Counted from the first letter of the stretch, positions 8,149 to 17,032 are shown. The stretch: 32,576 bases of DNA from Planctomycetaceae bacterium (GCA_021294835.1 JAJTDF010000034.1:1-32576); one strand, 5' to 3'. The notes: generated by a model not told the origin, from the letters alone. Numbers and translations: made by a program.

Positions 8149-9331
8149 CCTGTTCGGCCGGGAAGTGGCCGTCCAGTGGGGGCTGTACTGGGTCCTGCAG
8201 GTGCTGGACCAGAACGCGTTCCGCGCGTTCTTCGCCGCCGTGATGGCCTTCTTTGTGGTGCTGGCCCTGGGCCGGCGGACCATCCGCTGGCTGCGCGAGA
8301 AGAAGATCGGCGACGCCGGCGTGACCGACGCGGCCGCCCTGCGCGAGATCGCCTACAGCAAGAAGGACGTGCCCACCATGGGCGGCATCCTGATCGTCGG
8401 GTCGATCCTGGCGACCACGCTGACGCTGGCCAACCTGAGCAACTTCTACGTGCTGCTGGCCATCGTGGTGATGCTGTGGCTGGCGGTGCTGGGCGGCTTT
8501 GACGACTGGCTCAAGCTCACCGCGCAGACGCGGGGCAGCGGCCGGCAGGGGCTTTACGGCTGGGAGAAGCTGGTCTTCCAGTTCGGCCTGGGCGTGCTGG
8601 TGGCCTACTTCGCGTTCAACCACGGCCGACTGGAACCCCCAGCCGACGGCGCCCCGGCCCCAGCGCTCGACGGCTCGATGGCCCACGTGCTCTGCCTGCC
8701 GTTCCAGAAGACCTACGAGAGCGGCATCGGCACCGTCGCCGACGGCCTGTGGTATCTGCCGATGGGGCTGTACATCGTGCTGGGCGTGCTGATGATCGCC
8801 GGGCTCTCCAACGCGGTGAACATCACCGACGGCATGGACGGCCTGGCCGCCGGCTGCACGGCGACGGTCTCGCTCGGGCTGCTGCTGCTGGCGGCCATCG
8901 CCGGCACGCAGGGCTGGGCGCATTACCTGCTGGTGCCCTTCGTGCCCCAGACCGATGAGTTGGCGGTGGTGGCCGGCGCCATGATGGGCGCGTGCCTGGG
9001 CTTCCTGTGGTTCAACTGCTCGCCGGCCGCGGTCTTCATGGGCGACACCGGCTCGCTGGCCCTCGGCGGGCTGATCGGCTACATCGCCATGGTGGTGCGG
9101 CAGGAGATCATCGTGCTGGCCATGTGCGGCATCTTCCTGGCCGAGATCGGGAGCGTGGTGCTGCAGGTGGGGTACTTCAAGGCCACCAAGGGCAAACGCA
9201 TCTTCCTGTGCGCCCCGTATCACCACCACCTGCACCGGCTGGGCTGGCCCGAGCCGCAGGTGGTCACGCGGCTGTGGATCGTCACCGTGCTGCTGGTGGT
9301 GCTGAGCCTGGCGACGCTCAAGTTGCGTTGA
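8132..9331 (+). CDS. mraY: Phospho-MurNAc-pentapeptide transferase (lipid I synthase)
   Basis: 399 aa, polytopic inner-membrane enzyme with about ten membrane segments. It transfers phospho-MurNAc-pentapeptide to undecaprenyl phosphate. Conserved family features are KKDVPTMGG (77-85), GFDDWLK with the D124-D125 pair, NAVNITDGMDGL (227-238), FMGDTGSLALGG (302-313) and the late loop APYHHHLHRLGWPEP (361-375). In E. coli that loop reads HHHYELKGW, so the Glu after the His triplet is His here. The GTG at 8132 is supported by GAGG (8122-8125) 6 nt upstream. It is the last gene of the murE-murF-mraY block; the usual next genes (murD, ftsW, murG) do not follow, and a convergent gene begins 19 bp later. 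Confidence 0.96.
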   Translation: MFTLFDLFGREVAVQWGLYWVLQVLDQNAFRAFFAAVMAFFVVLALGRRTIRWLREKKIGDAGVTDAAALREIAYSKKDVPTMGGILIVGSILATTLTLANLSNFYVLLAIVVMLWLAVLGGFDDWLKLTAQTRGSGRQGLYGWEKLVFQFGLGVLVAYFAFNHGRLEPPADGAPAPALDGSMAHVLCLPFQKTYESGIGTVADGLWYLPMGLYIVLGVLMIAGLSNAVNITDGMDGLAAGCTATVSLGLLLLAAIAGTQGWAHYLLVPFVPQTDELAVVAGAMMGACLGFLWFNCSPAAVFMGDTGSLALGGLIGYIAMVVRQEIIVLAMCGIFLAEIGSVVLQVGYFKATKGKRIFLCAPYHHHLHRLGWPEPQVVTRLWIVTVLLVVLSLATLKLR

Positions 9332-9350
9332 TCAGACCAGCGGGCGAAGT

Positions 9351-10970
9351 TCAGCGGTCAGCGATGATCATCGCCCGGCGGAGCACCACCACATCCTGCA
9401 CCGGTCCGCGACCCGCCGGGCCGTCGGCGACGACCAGCCGCAGGGTCCGGGTTCCGCTGCCGCCGGCGGCGGGCAGGCGGGCGGTGAACCGTGCCACCGG
9501 CGACGAACCATCCACACTCACCGAGGCGAGGGTCACGGTGTCGGCCGGGCGCTGGCCAAGCAGTTCCACCTTCACCGTGCAATCGCCCCACACGCGGGAA
9601 TCCTCAGGCAGGATGACCGTCGCGCCGAACACGCCGGGGCCAAGGTCGGCCGGGAGCACGAAGTCCGCCCGGGCCGGACCGGTGATGACCACGTCTGACG
9701 CACCCAGCGGCGCCAGCGGCGAGCCAACAACCACGTCCACCCCGCTGCGCTGCAGCGAGGCCAGGGGCTGCACACGGACGGCGCCGGTGGTCAGGGCGAT
9801 CAGGTCGGTGACGGGGATGGAGATGGGCCGCGAGGGCAGCAGCGGGCTGCGGATCAGCACGCCGGTGGGGCCGGGGATGGCCAACCCGGCGGCGTCGCCG
9901 GCGGCGTCGCCGGCGATCACGCTGCCGTCGGCCGTCCACACAGCGACCGGGGGCAGCGGCTTGGGCGTGGAGCCGACGGTCATGCGGCGAACACGGTCCA
10001 CCAGCACCGAGGTCTTGCTGCGGGCGCTCTCGCCCGAACGGGTCTCGATCACCACCTTGCCGGCGGCCGAGACGGGCTGGGCGGCCGCTACGGGGGCGGC
10101 GGGCTGCTCGCCGGCGTTGTCGTTGGCCTTCTCGTTGGCCCGTTGGGGCTCGGCATCGCCGGCGGGTTCAATGGCGGCGATGAAGCCCTCCAGCCGGTCG
10201 CCGTTGAGCAGGGTCAGGCTGTCGCTGCCGCCGGGCGTTGCGTCCGGGGCCGTGCTGGCAAAGTCGGTGGACAGGCGGTAGTACGCCGCCACCGCATCCA
10301 GCGGCACGGTGGCCACCTGCTGCTCGGGCCCGCTCCACAGCAGGGCCTCGGGCGTGGGGCCGGGGGCGAACCACACGCCGGCGAAGCGGGAACCGTCAGC
10401 CAGCACCAGCAGGCTGCGGGCCGGATCAAGTTGGGCCCGCAACCGGGGCGGCGGGCCGGATGTCACCGGGGCCTCGCCCGCCGGGCGATCGGGCGGGCCG
10501 AAGCCGTCGGCGGCCGCGGCACCAACCCGCGGCGTCTTGACCACCTGAACCGCGAAGGGGCTGACCAGGACGGCATCGTCGGTCCACCAGTGGGTCGGCA
10601 CCAGGGCGGCGGTGTCGGCCAATGGCAGGTCGGCGGGCACGCCGTCCGCATCGGCGATGCGGAGCAGCGGGCGGTCGGCCGGGCCTTGGATGCCCATCAA
10701 GGTGCGGACCGGCCGGGTCTGAAAGTCGCGATCAATCAGCACGTATCGGGAGACGCGCTGCGGCTGCGGAGTGGGCGTGCCGGCTGCGGCCGGGGCGGGC
10801 GAGGCGGCCGGGGCGGCAGGCTTGGGCGGAGCACCGGCCGACTGGGCGAGCAGCGGCCCGCCGGCGGCCAGAACAAGCGCCAAGGCCAGCGTCCGCTCGG
10901 CCGAGCGAACGCGCGGGTGGCATGCGGGGACAGACGGCGTGGATGGCAGCGGTGTGTGCACGGTGCTCAC
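9351..10970 (-). CDS. Secreted protein with probable C-terminal NPCBM-like domain
   Basis: 539 aa, last gene of the leftward four-gene operon. It starts with a signal peptide (hydrophobic LALALVLAAGGPLLA ending near residue 42, likely cut before QSAG) and a Pro/Ala linker. The middle region contains LTLLNGDRLEGFIAAI, a small beta-barrel-like stretch seen in planctomycete secreted proteins. From about residue 418 to the end is a beta-rich region (DCTVKVELLG ... RTLRLVVADG) that resembles the NPCBM/NEW2 putative carbohydrate-binding module. This domain call is tentative. The GTG start overlaps the stop of the upstream gene in GTGA; the frame stays open upstream, but inside the neighbour. A 12-bp in-frame repeat (9889-9912) encodes GDAAGDAA. 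Confidence 0.7.
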   Translation of the reverse strand: MSTVHTPLPSTPSVPACHPRVRSAERTLALALVLAAGGPLLAQSAGAPPKPAAPAASPAPAAAGTPTPQPQRVSRYVLIDRDFQTRPVRTLMGIQGPADRPLLRIADADGVPADLPLADTAALVPTHWWTDDAVLVSPFAVQVVKTPRVGAAAADGFGPPDRPAGEAPVTSGPPPRLRAQLDPARSLLVLADGSRFAGVWFAPGPTPEALLWSGPEQQVATVPLDAVAAYYRLSTDFASTAPDATPGGSDSLTLLNGDRLEGFIAAIEPAGDAEPQRANEKANDNAGEQPAAPVAAAQPVSAAGKVVIETRSGESARSKTSVLVDRVRRMTVGSTPKPLPPVAVWTADGSVIAGDAAGDAAGLAIPGPTGVLIRSPLLPSRPISIPVTDLIALTTGAVRVQPLASLQRSGVDVVVGSPLAPLGASDVVITGPARADFVLPADLGPGVFGATVILPEDSRVWGDCTVKVELLGQRPADTVTLASVSVDGSSPVARFTARLPAAGGSGTRTLRLVVADGPAGRGPVQDVVVLRRAMIIADR

Positions 10971-12211
10971 TTCTGGAAGATGGGCAGGTAGCGCTTGGGC
11001 ATCTGCAGGACGATCAGCGCCATGGAGGTTCCGTACGCAGTGCCGATGCTGGGGTCGGTCCACAGGCCCGAGGGCTGCTGGGTGCGGAGGAGTTCCTCGC
11101 GGGTGGCGGGCCAGAAGCGGGCCCACGGTTCACCGCCGGCGAGGTACATCGACTGGGCGGTGTAGTACTTGCCGTACCAGTAGTGCGAGTCGCTTCGGCC
11201 GGGCGAGTCGGGCATGGCGTTGCGGAGCAGGTAGTCGATGCCCTTGGTCAGGGCGTCGTCCTTGTAGACACCGGCGTAGTACAGCGAGGAGACGCCGGCG
11301 GCCGAGCGGGGCCAGGCGGACATGCCGCTGGGCAACTGGTACATGAAGCCGCCGTCGGGGTTCTGGCAGCGGCGGACGTAGTCCACCGCCTTGTCGATCA
11401 CGGACTTGGGGATCTCGATGCCGGCGTTGCGGGCCGAGCGCAGGGCCATGATCTGGCAGATGGTGACCGAGACGTCGGCGTCGAACGGAACGGGGTTGTA
11501 GCGCCAGCCGCCCTCTTCGTTCTGGGTGCGCTCGATCAGCCGGCAGGCGCGGACGAGGGCCTCGTGGGTGCGACGCGACAGCGGCGAGTCGTCGCTGCCG
11601 CCGGTCATGCCGTAGATCTCGCCGAGGAACAGGGCGGCGAAGCCGTGCCCGTACATCGGGCCGTTGGCGGTATCGCCGGCGACCAGGCCGGTCTCGGTGG
11701 CGTTCTCGAGGATGTTCTTGAGCGCCTTTTCGACCACCGGGCCGTAGCGGCCCCGGCCGGGCAGGTGCCCGTCGGACATGAACGCCAGCGCCGCCAGGGA
11801 GGTGACGGCGACGTTGCGGCCGAAGCGCCCTGAGCCGAAGGTGCCGTCCTCGTTCTGGATGTCGGCCAGCGCTGCCAGGCCCCTGCGGACGGCCCGCTCC
11901 ATCTCGGGGGTGATCTCGTTCTCCAGCGGCTTGTTCTGGGCCGACGGGTCGAAGCCCTCGGGCCGGGCGACCGGGCCGTCGGGTGCGACATCAGGCCGCG
12001 GGACGACGCGGGCGGGCGCGTCAGGCGGCGCAGCCGGTGCAGGGGCGGATGGTGCGGCCGGGGCCGGTGCCGGTGCGGCAGGCTCCGCCCCGGCGGGCGG
12101 CTGGCTGCCGAGGATCGCCGCCGCCGGCGCCGCCAGCGGACCAGCGACGGGCGATGCAGCGAGCAGCAGACCGACGGCGGGCACGCTGAGGGCGGAGGGC
12201 GTAAGCATCAT
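10967..12211 (-). CDS. Secreted prenyltransferase/squalene-oxidase repeat protein
   Basis: 414 aa. An N-terminal hydrophobic segment (about 8-34) acts as signal peptide or anchor, then a Pro/Ala linker (40-85). An alpha/alpha-barrel repeat domain of the terpene cyclase/prenyltransferase type follows. The repeats show as QNEDGTFGS (119-127), QNEEGGWRY (230-238), QNPDGGFMY (283-291) and QQPSGLWTD (378-386). The DxDD protonation motif of squalene-hopene cyclases is not seen, so cyclase activity is unlikely; the fold probably binds a partner or polymer outside the cytoplasm. GAGGAG lies 8 nt before the ATG at 12211; ATG 12208 is an alternative. It sits 49 bp after the poly-Gln gene and overlaps the next gene by 4 nt. 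Confidence 0.85.
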   Translation of the reverse strand: MMLTPSALSVPAVGLLLAASPVAGPLAAPAAAILGSQPPAGAEPAAPAPAPAAPSAPAPAAPPDAPARVVPRPDVAPDGPVARPEGFDPSAQNKPLENEITPEMERAVRRGLAALADIQNEDGTFGSGRFGRNVAVTSLAALAFMSDGHLPGRGRYGPVVEKALKNILENATETGLVAGDTANGPMYGHGFAALFLGEIYGMTGGSDDSPLSRRTHEALVRACRLIERTQNEEGGWRYNPVPFDADVSVTICQIMALRSARNAGIEIPKSVIDKAVDYVRRCQNPDGGFMYQLPSGMSAWPRSAAGVSSLYYAGVYKDDALTKGIDYLLRNAMPDSPGRSDSHYWYGKYYTAQSMYLAGGEPWARFWPATREELLRTQQPSGLWTDPSIGTAYGTSMALIVLQMPKRYLPIFQK

Positions 12212-12260
12212 CGCGAGGACTCCTCACAACGCACGGGCAGAGCGATCGACACGGGCTGGT

Positions 12261-13052
12261 TCACTTGGGCTCCTCAGCAAGGCGGCGGTAGTACTCCTCG
12301 GTCTGCCGCTCGTAGGCGGGGCTGAACTTCTCGCCGCTGCCCTGGGTGAGCATCTGCCGCACGCGGGCGGGCAGGTTGCCCCAGGCGGCGCGGGCGGCAT
12401 CCAGCGAGGCACGCAGGCGGGCGGCCTCGGCTGCGGGCAGGCTGTCGCGGTTCTCGCCGCCGGCGGGTTGCTGGGCCTGCTGCTGGCCGGCCTGCTCCTG
12501 CTCCTGCCCCTGCTCGGGCTGCTGCTGCTGTTGCTGCTGCTGGTTCTGTTGCTGGTTCTGCTGTTGCTGTTGTTGCTGCTGCTGCTGGCGCTGCTTGCGG
12601 GCCTGCGAGATGACCTGATCGAGCTTGCGGAGGACGTCCTCCTGGATGCGCTGGGTGTCAATGCCCGCATCCTGCGCTTCGCGGAGCCGCCCGGCGGCGC
12701 GGTTCATCAGCACGATGGCCTCGGCGAAGGCGTCGGCGGGGTTCTCGCCCTTGAGGCGTTCATCGAGTTCCTGGCGGCCCGCGTCCGGGGGGGGCTTGGG
12801 CTGGTCGGGCTTGGGTTGATCAGGCTTGGCGGCGGGCTTGGTGGTGCCGAGCAAGTCATCAAGCGAGGGCAGCGGATCGCCGCTGGCGGGCGGGGTTGCC
12901 GGCTGGGCCGGAGCCGGAGCGGGAGACGGGGCCGGCGCAGGCGTTGGCTGCGCCGGGGGCGGCGTCGGTGTCTGGGCCTGCAACGCCAAAGAGGCTGCGG
13001 GCCAGACGGCCAGACCGGCCACCATCATCACACGAGCGAGGTTCCGGTTCAC
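12261..13052 (-). CDS. Secreted poly-glutamine protein
   Basis: 263 aa. It has a signal peptide (about 1-25), a Pro/Ala/Gln linker with a repeated KPDQP (77-86), and a helical segment (about 93-153). An almost pure Gln tract at 154-178 is interrupted only by two Asn, followed by a Gln/Glu-rich stretch to about 195. The C-terminal 45 residues are ordered and contain WGNLPARVRQML (224-235) and YERQTEEYYRRLAE (247-260). I recall similar tails in planctomycete proteins of this kind of operon; no function is known. The GTG start overlaps the TGA of the giant upstream gene in GTGA, so translation is probably coupled. The Gln codons are mixed CAG/CAA on the coding strand. Confidence 0.8.
   Translation of the reverse strand: MNRNLARVMMVAGLAVWPAASLALQAQTPTPPPAQPTPAPAPSPAPAPAQPATPPASGDPLPSLDDLLGTTKPAAKPDQPKPDQPKPPPDAGRQELDERLKGENPADAFAEAIVLMNRAAGRLREAQDAGIDTQRIQEDVLRKLDQVISQARKQRQQQQQQQQQQNQQQNQQQQQQQQPEQGQEQEQAGQQQAQQPAGGENRDSLPAAEAARLRASLDAARAAWGNLPARVRQMLTQGSGEKFSPAYERQTEEYYRRLAEEPK
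12519..12595 (-). repeat. CAG/CAA trinucleotide tract encoding poly-Gln
   Basis: About 25 consecutive codons, nearly all CAG or CAA with two AAC interruptions, lie within the poly-Gln gene. Synonymous mixing suggests that the amino-acid tract is maintained by selection rather than being a fresh slippage expansion. Confidence 0.8.
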
Positions 13053-16000
13053 TGCGGTTCTCCTTGCGGTCCGGGCGGCGCGGGCTGGTTGCCACCACCT
13101 TGCCCACCTTCCTCACGTGGCCCCCCGGGCCCACCTGGCCCACGTGGCCCCCCCTGCTGCTGCATCCGCTCGAGCATCGCCTTGGCCTTGGCGGCCAGTT
13201 CGCCCTGCAGACGGGTGGCGTCCTCGCGGGCGGCCTGGGCTCCGGCGGCGTCGCCGGCGTCGGCGGCCTCGCGCGTCACGGTCAACGCATCCTCCTGCAG
13301 GCCCCGCAGCAGGAGCAGTTCGGCAAAGTCCGGGATCAACTGCTGACGCTGGTTGCCGCCACCACCGCCCCCGCCCTGCTGCTCGCCCTCTTCGTTCTCG
13401 CGGAACTCGGGGTTGTCCTCCGGTTCAGAGAGGGCCGTTACCAGCCGCTCCAGCGTGCGAACGGCCGAGTCGGTCGCCGAACGCAGTCCGGCGGCGGTGT
13501 TGGCGTCGGCCATCATCTTCGCGGCACGGTCCATGGCTTCATCCAGCCGGCGATGGGCCAGTTCAAACGTCGCCGCCTCGCGGAGTTCCTGCGTCTGGTT
13601 GAGCAGTTCATCGGCGCGGGTCTTCAGGCCGGTCTGCTTCTCGCCCTGCTCGGCCAGATCACGCCGGGCGCGACGATCCGCCGGCTTGCCCACCAGCGGG
13701 GCGACGGCGTCGCGGACGGCCTTCTGCCCCTCGAGCAGTTCGGTGTACGCCGCCTTGAGTTCCGCCCGCTTGCGGGCCTCATCACGACGCTGGGCCTGGC
13801 GGGCGGCGGTCTCGGCGGCCTTCTTGGCGTCACTCAGTAGTTTGAGCGACTGCCGCTCGCTGCGTTCGGCGGTCTGGGCGTCGGCGGGCTTGGCACGCAG
13901 GGCGCCCACGGCGCCGATCTGCTCGGCAGCGGCGCTGCGGAGCAGTTCGCCCGCCTCGGCGGCCTCGCGTCCGGCGGCCCGGGCCTGATCGACGGCCGCG
14001 AGCGTGCCGGCGTGCAGGCGGATCATCGGCTGATCCAGCCCGGCCAGAGCCGGCTCGGCCCCGGGCCCGGCGGCGGCGATGGCGGCGGTGAGCGAGTCCA
14101 GGGCCGCGGTCTGCTGGCCGATCAGCGCTTCGATGGCCTGAATCAGGCTGGCCAGTTCACGCCGCAGGACCGCGTCGCGGGTGCGTTCGCTCTGGCGCAT
14201 CTCCTGGAGCATCTGCTCCAGCGCCGCCTCGGCCCGCTGCTGGCCCTGCTGGGCCTGGTTCATCTGGTTGTTGCGGATCTGCTGGGCGGCCTGCTGCATC
14301 TGCTGGGCCACCTGCTCGCGCTGGCCCCGGCGGGCCGCTTCCTGCAGGGCCGAGGCCTGCTGCGGATCGTTCTGCTGCATCTGGCGGGCGCGGGCCTGCA
14401 TGTCGGCGATGGCCTGCTCGGCCCGGCGGGAGAGTTCCTGCTGCTTCTGGGCCAGTTGTTCCGAGGCCTGCTGCTGCTCGGGCGAGAGGTTCTCGCGGGG
14501 CAGGCCCCGCAACTGCTCGTCCAGTTCGGCGGCCCGTTCGCGAGCGGCCTTCTGCTCGGCGGCCAGCCGCTCCAGGGCCCGGCGTGCCGCCCACGCGTCC
14601 TGCCCGCGGTCCAGCGTGGTGGCCAGTTGCTCCAGCGCGTTCTCGGCGCGGGTCTGCTGCTGCTGGGCCTGCTGGCGGGCTTGCGCCTCGGCTTCGGCAG
14701 CCTGGCGACGCTGCTCCGCACCGGCCTGCCCACCCCGCTGCTGGGCCTCCTGCCCCTGCTGAGCCTGGGCCCGCGCCTGCCGCAACTGGTCGGCGGCTTC
14801 GGCGGCGGCCCGCTGGGCCTGCTCGGCCTCTTGCGAGGCGGAACGGAGGATGTCGCTGAGGGTCTGGTCGGTCAGGGCGTTCTCGCGGGCCCGCTCCTGC
14901 ACGCGGGCGACGCTCTCGGCCATGCGCTGGGCCTGCTGGTTGATGGCCGTCTGCTCGCGTTCCGCGGCGGCGGCCTGATCTGCAGCCTGGGCCGCGGCAC
15001 GCTGCTGCTCCTCGGGGCTGGCGGCGGAGTTGGCGGCGGCTTGGGCGGCGGCCCGGGCGGCCTGCTCGGCGGCGCGGGCCAGGTCACGGGCGGCCTGCTG
15101 CTGTTCGGCGGTACGAACGGCGCTGCGGCGGACACCCTCCAGTTCGGTCCACAGTTGTTCAACGAGTTGCTCGGGCGAGATCACGCGCAGCTTGCGGACC
15201 CGCGACCGCACCGGCTCGTGGGTGGCCCCGTCAAGCTGGAAGCGGTCGGTGGCCAGCAGGGTGATCCACACCTCGTCGCCGGGGCGGGCGCCCACATCGG
15301 CGGGGGTGATGGTCCCCGAGACGGTCAGCGAGCGGGCCTGATCGGCGGTCGCGCTCGCAGGTGCGCCGGTCGGCGGCGCCTCGGGGGCGGTCACCGAGGT
15401 GATGGTCTGCGGCTGCTCGATGGGCTCGGGCACGCCGGAGGTGGACCCGGCCCGCTGGCGGGCGAGACGCTGCTCCAAAGCGGCGGACGCCAGGGCGACG
15501 TCGTCGCGGGCCTCGCCGGTGAGGGCGACGGTGGCGGTGGGCAGCACATCCGCGTCTTCGGCGGGGAGCGTGACCACGGCCTCGGGCGGACGGTCGGCCC
15601 GGGCATCAAGCCGGTAGACGGCGTCCTCCACGCCGGCGATGCCGAACTCGTCGGTCAGCCGCACGGCCAGCCGCAGCGGCTCGCGGACTGTCCAGCGGAG
15701 CGTCCAGGCCGCGCCCTGGGTGCGGGCGTCAAGGGCGGCCTCGGACCGGCCAAGAACCTCGGCGGCGGCAGGGCCGAACACGGCGGCCAACTGGGCCGCA
15801 TCCGCGGTCACGGGCTTGTTGAGGTTCAGCGTGAGGGTGGCGACGCTGCCGGCCAGCACCTCGCCGGCGGAGGCGCGTTCGTCGTTGCCCGGGCCCAATT
15901 CGCGCGTCGTTGGCGTCTGCCTTGCGTAGGCCGGCGGCTGCACGCTGAGCGCGGCCGAGCGGACCGCGGGCGGCTGGATCAGCCGGATGGTGCGCCACTC

Positions 16001-17032
16001 GGTGGCGTCGTCACCGGCGACCAGCCGGTACTGGATCTGCGATTCAACCGGAGCCGCGGCGTCGGCCGGGGCGGCCGAGCCGTCGCGTCCATCGCGGGCG
16101 GGTTCGGCCGCCAGTGCCGCGGCCTCAAGCACACGTTCAAACACCGTGCCGGTCTGCTGCTGCACAGCGCCCAGTTCGTCCTTGACGGCGATGGTGGCGG
16201 TGCGGCTCTGCGGGGTCATGGCGACGCGGCGTTCGGGGCCGTCCACCTCGCCGACGCGGACGCGGAACTGGGCCTCAACATCGGCCCGCTGCGGGTCCAC
16301 CGGGGTTGCCAGCAGGGCGCCCTGCAGCACCAGCGCTGTGCCGGTGGGGTGCACCTCAGCCCGCACCAGGTCATGGATCATGAAGCGCTTGGGCCACTGG
16401 GCGCCGGTCCACGGCGCCAGCATCCGCTGAGCCCCAATCCAGGCGAGAGCCGGCTGGGTGACCGTCAGACCGAAGGCAGCGAACAGTCCCAGGCCCATCA
16501 CGCCCACGGCGCGTCCGGCCGGGCCCCACCGCAGCACCCGCAGCGGGTGCACCTGCGACGCCAGGCGGGCCGCATCGCGGACCACCGGGGCGGCCAGTGC
16601 GGCAGAGGCCGGGTCCACCGGCGGGCGTTCAGCCAGACCGACGCCCGAGGCCAACCCCCGCACCGGCTGACCGGACCGCTGCTCCACCAGCAGCGCCAGG
16701 TCCTCAAGCCGGGGGCTGAAGGCCAGCGCCGGCCGCACGCGGTGCCAGAGCGCCCAGCCCAGCAGCGACACCGCCCCCAGCAGACCGAGCAGACGCAGCC
16801 AATCTGGTGAGCGCAGGAAGTAGTCCAGCGTGCCGCCGACGACGGTGGCAGCGATGATCGACGCGATGATCCAGCCCAGGCGGTGGGTCACCAGCAGGCC
16901 CTTGGCCTGCCAGCGGAGGCGGCGAAGCCGGGCGATGGCGCGATCAGCGCCATGCTCAAGCGGGGGCGATGCCGACCCGACGATGCCGGTTGAGGTGGCT
17001 GGCTCGCGGGCGGAATTCGACGGGTCGCTCAT
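13049..17032 (-). CDS. Giant membrane-anchored Gln-rich coiled-coil protein (DUF4175-like)
   Basis: 1327 aa, first gene of the leftward operon. Two membrane segments lie near the N-terminus (about 52-72 and 79-97) and a third at 174-196. A beta-rich region of roughly 215-615 follows, with PPEAVVTLPAEDADVLPT and other Ig-like stretches. From about 617 to 1050 comes a long Ala/Gln/Arg/Glu coiled coil, then further helical segments, a Gly-rich patch (GGGGGGGN) and a Gly/Pro tail with collagen-like triplets (GPRGPGGPGGP). The layout resembles DUF4175 proteins found beside BatA/VWA genes in planctomycetes, an assignment from memory. It is probably anchored in the cytoplasmic membrane with the rest in the periplasm. 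The ATG at 17032 has AGGAAG about 6 nt upstream; an upstream GTG-type extension of 15 residues is less likely. Confidence 0.8.
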   Translation of the reverse strand: MSDPSNSAREPATSTGIVGSASPPLEHGADRAIARLRRLRWQAKGLLVTHRLGWIIASIIAATVVGGTLDYFLRSPDWLRLLGLLGAVSLLGWALWHRVRPALAFSPRLEDLALLVEQRSGQPVRGLASGVGLAERPPVDPASAALAAPVVRDAARLASQVHPLRVLRWGPAGRAVGVMGLGLFAAFGLTVTQPALAWIGAQRMLAPWTGAQWPKRFMIHDLVRAEVHPTGTALVLQGALLATPVDPQRADVEAQFRVRVGEVDGPERRVAMTPQSRTATIAVKDELGAVQQQTGTVFERVLEAAALAAEPARDGRDGSAAPADAAAPVESQIQYRLVAGDDATEWRTIRLIQPPAVRSAALSVQPPAYARQTPTTRELGPGNDERASAGEVLAGSVATLTLNLNKPVTADAAQLAAVFGPAAAEVLGRSEAALDARTQGAAWTLRWTVREPLRLAVRLTDEFGIAGVEDAVYRLDARADRPPEAVVTLPAEDADVLPTATVALTGEARDDVALASAALEQRLARQRAGSTSGVPEPIEQPQTITSVTAPEAPPTGAPASATADQARSLTVSGTITPADVGARPGDEVWITLLATDRFQLDGATHEPVRSRVRKLRVISPEQLVEQLWTELEGVRRSAVRTAEQQQAARDLARAAEQAARAAAQAAANSAASPEEQQRAAAQAADQAAAAEREQTAINQQAQRMAESVARVQERARENALTDQTLSDILRSASQEAEQAQRAAAEAADQLRQARAQAQQGQEAQQRGGQAGAEQRRQAAEAEAQARQQAQQQQTRAENALEQLATTLDRGQDAWAARRALERLAAEQKAARERAAELDEQLRGLPRENLSPEQQQASEQLAQKQQELSRRAEQAIADMQARARQMQQNDPQQASALQEAARRGQREQVAQQMQQAAQQIRNNQMNQAQQGQQRAEAALEQMLQEMRQSERTRDAVLRRELASLIQAIEALIGQQTAALDSLTAAIAAAGPGAEPALAGLDQPMIRLHAGTLAAVDQARAAGREAAEAGELLRSAAAEQIGAVGALRAKPADAQTAERSERQSLKLLSDAKKAAETAARQAQRRDEARKRAELKAAYTELLEGQKAVRDAVAPLVGKPADRRARRDLAEQGEKQTGLKTRADELLNQTQELREAATFELAHRRLDEAMDRAAKMMADANTAAGLRSATDSAVRTLERLVTALSEPEDNPEFRENEEGEQQGGGGGGGNQRQQLIPDFAELLLLRGLQEDALTVTREAADAGDAAGAQAAREDATRLQGELAAKAKAMLERMQQQGGPRGPGGPGGPREEGGQGGGNQPAPPGPQGEPQ

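Noticed and set aside
9361-9374. Perfect 14-bp palindrome GCGATGATCATCGC at the end of the NPCBM-like gene
   Set aside because: It encodes ordinary residues (AMIIA) at the C-terminus and a palindrome of this length can arise by chance in coding sequence; no partner site was seen.
12490-12600. CTG/CAG repeats as a non-coding microsatellite
   Set aside because: They lie in frame within a secreted protein with conserved-looking flanks and mixed synonymous codons.
14012-16810. Long plus-strand open frame of 932 codons opposite the giant coiled-coil gene
   Set aside because: It is the antisense shadow of a GC-rich Gln/Ala/Arg coding region; composition is Gly/Leu/Arg low complexity with no domain and no ribosome-binding site.
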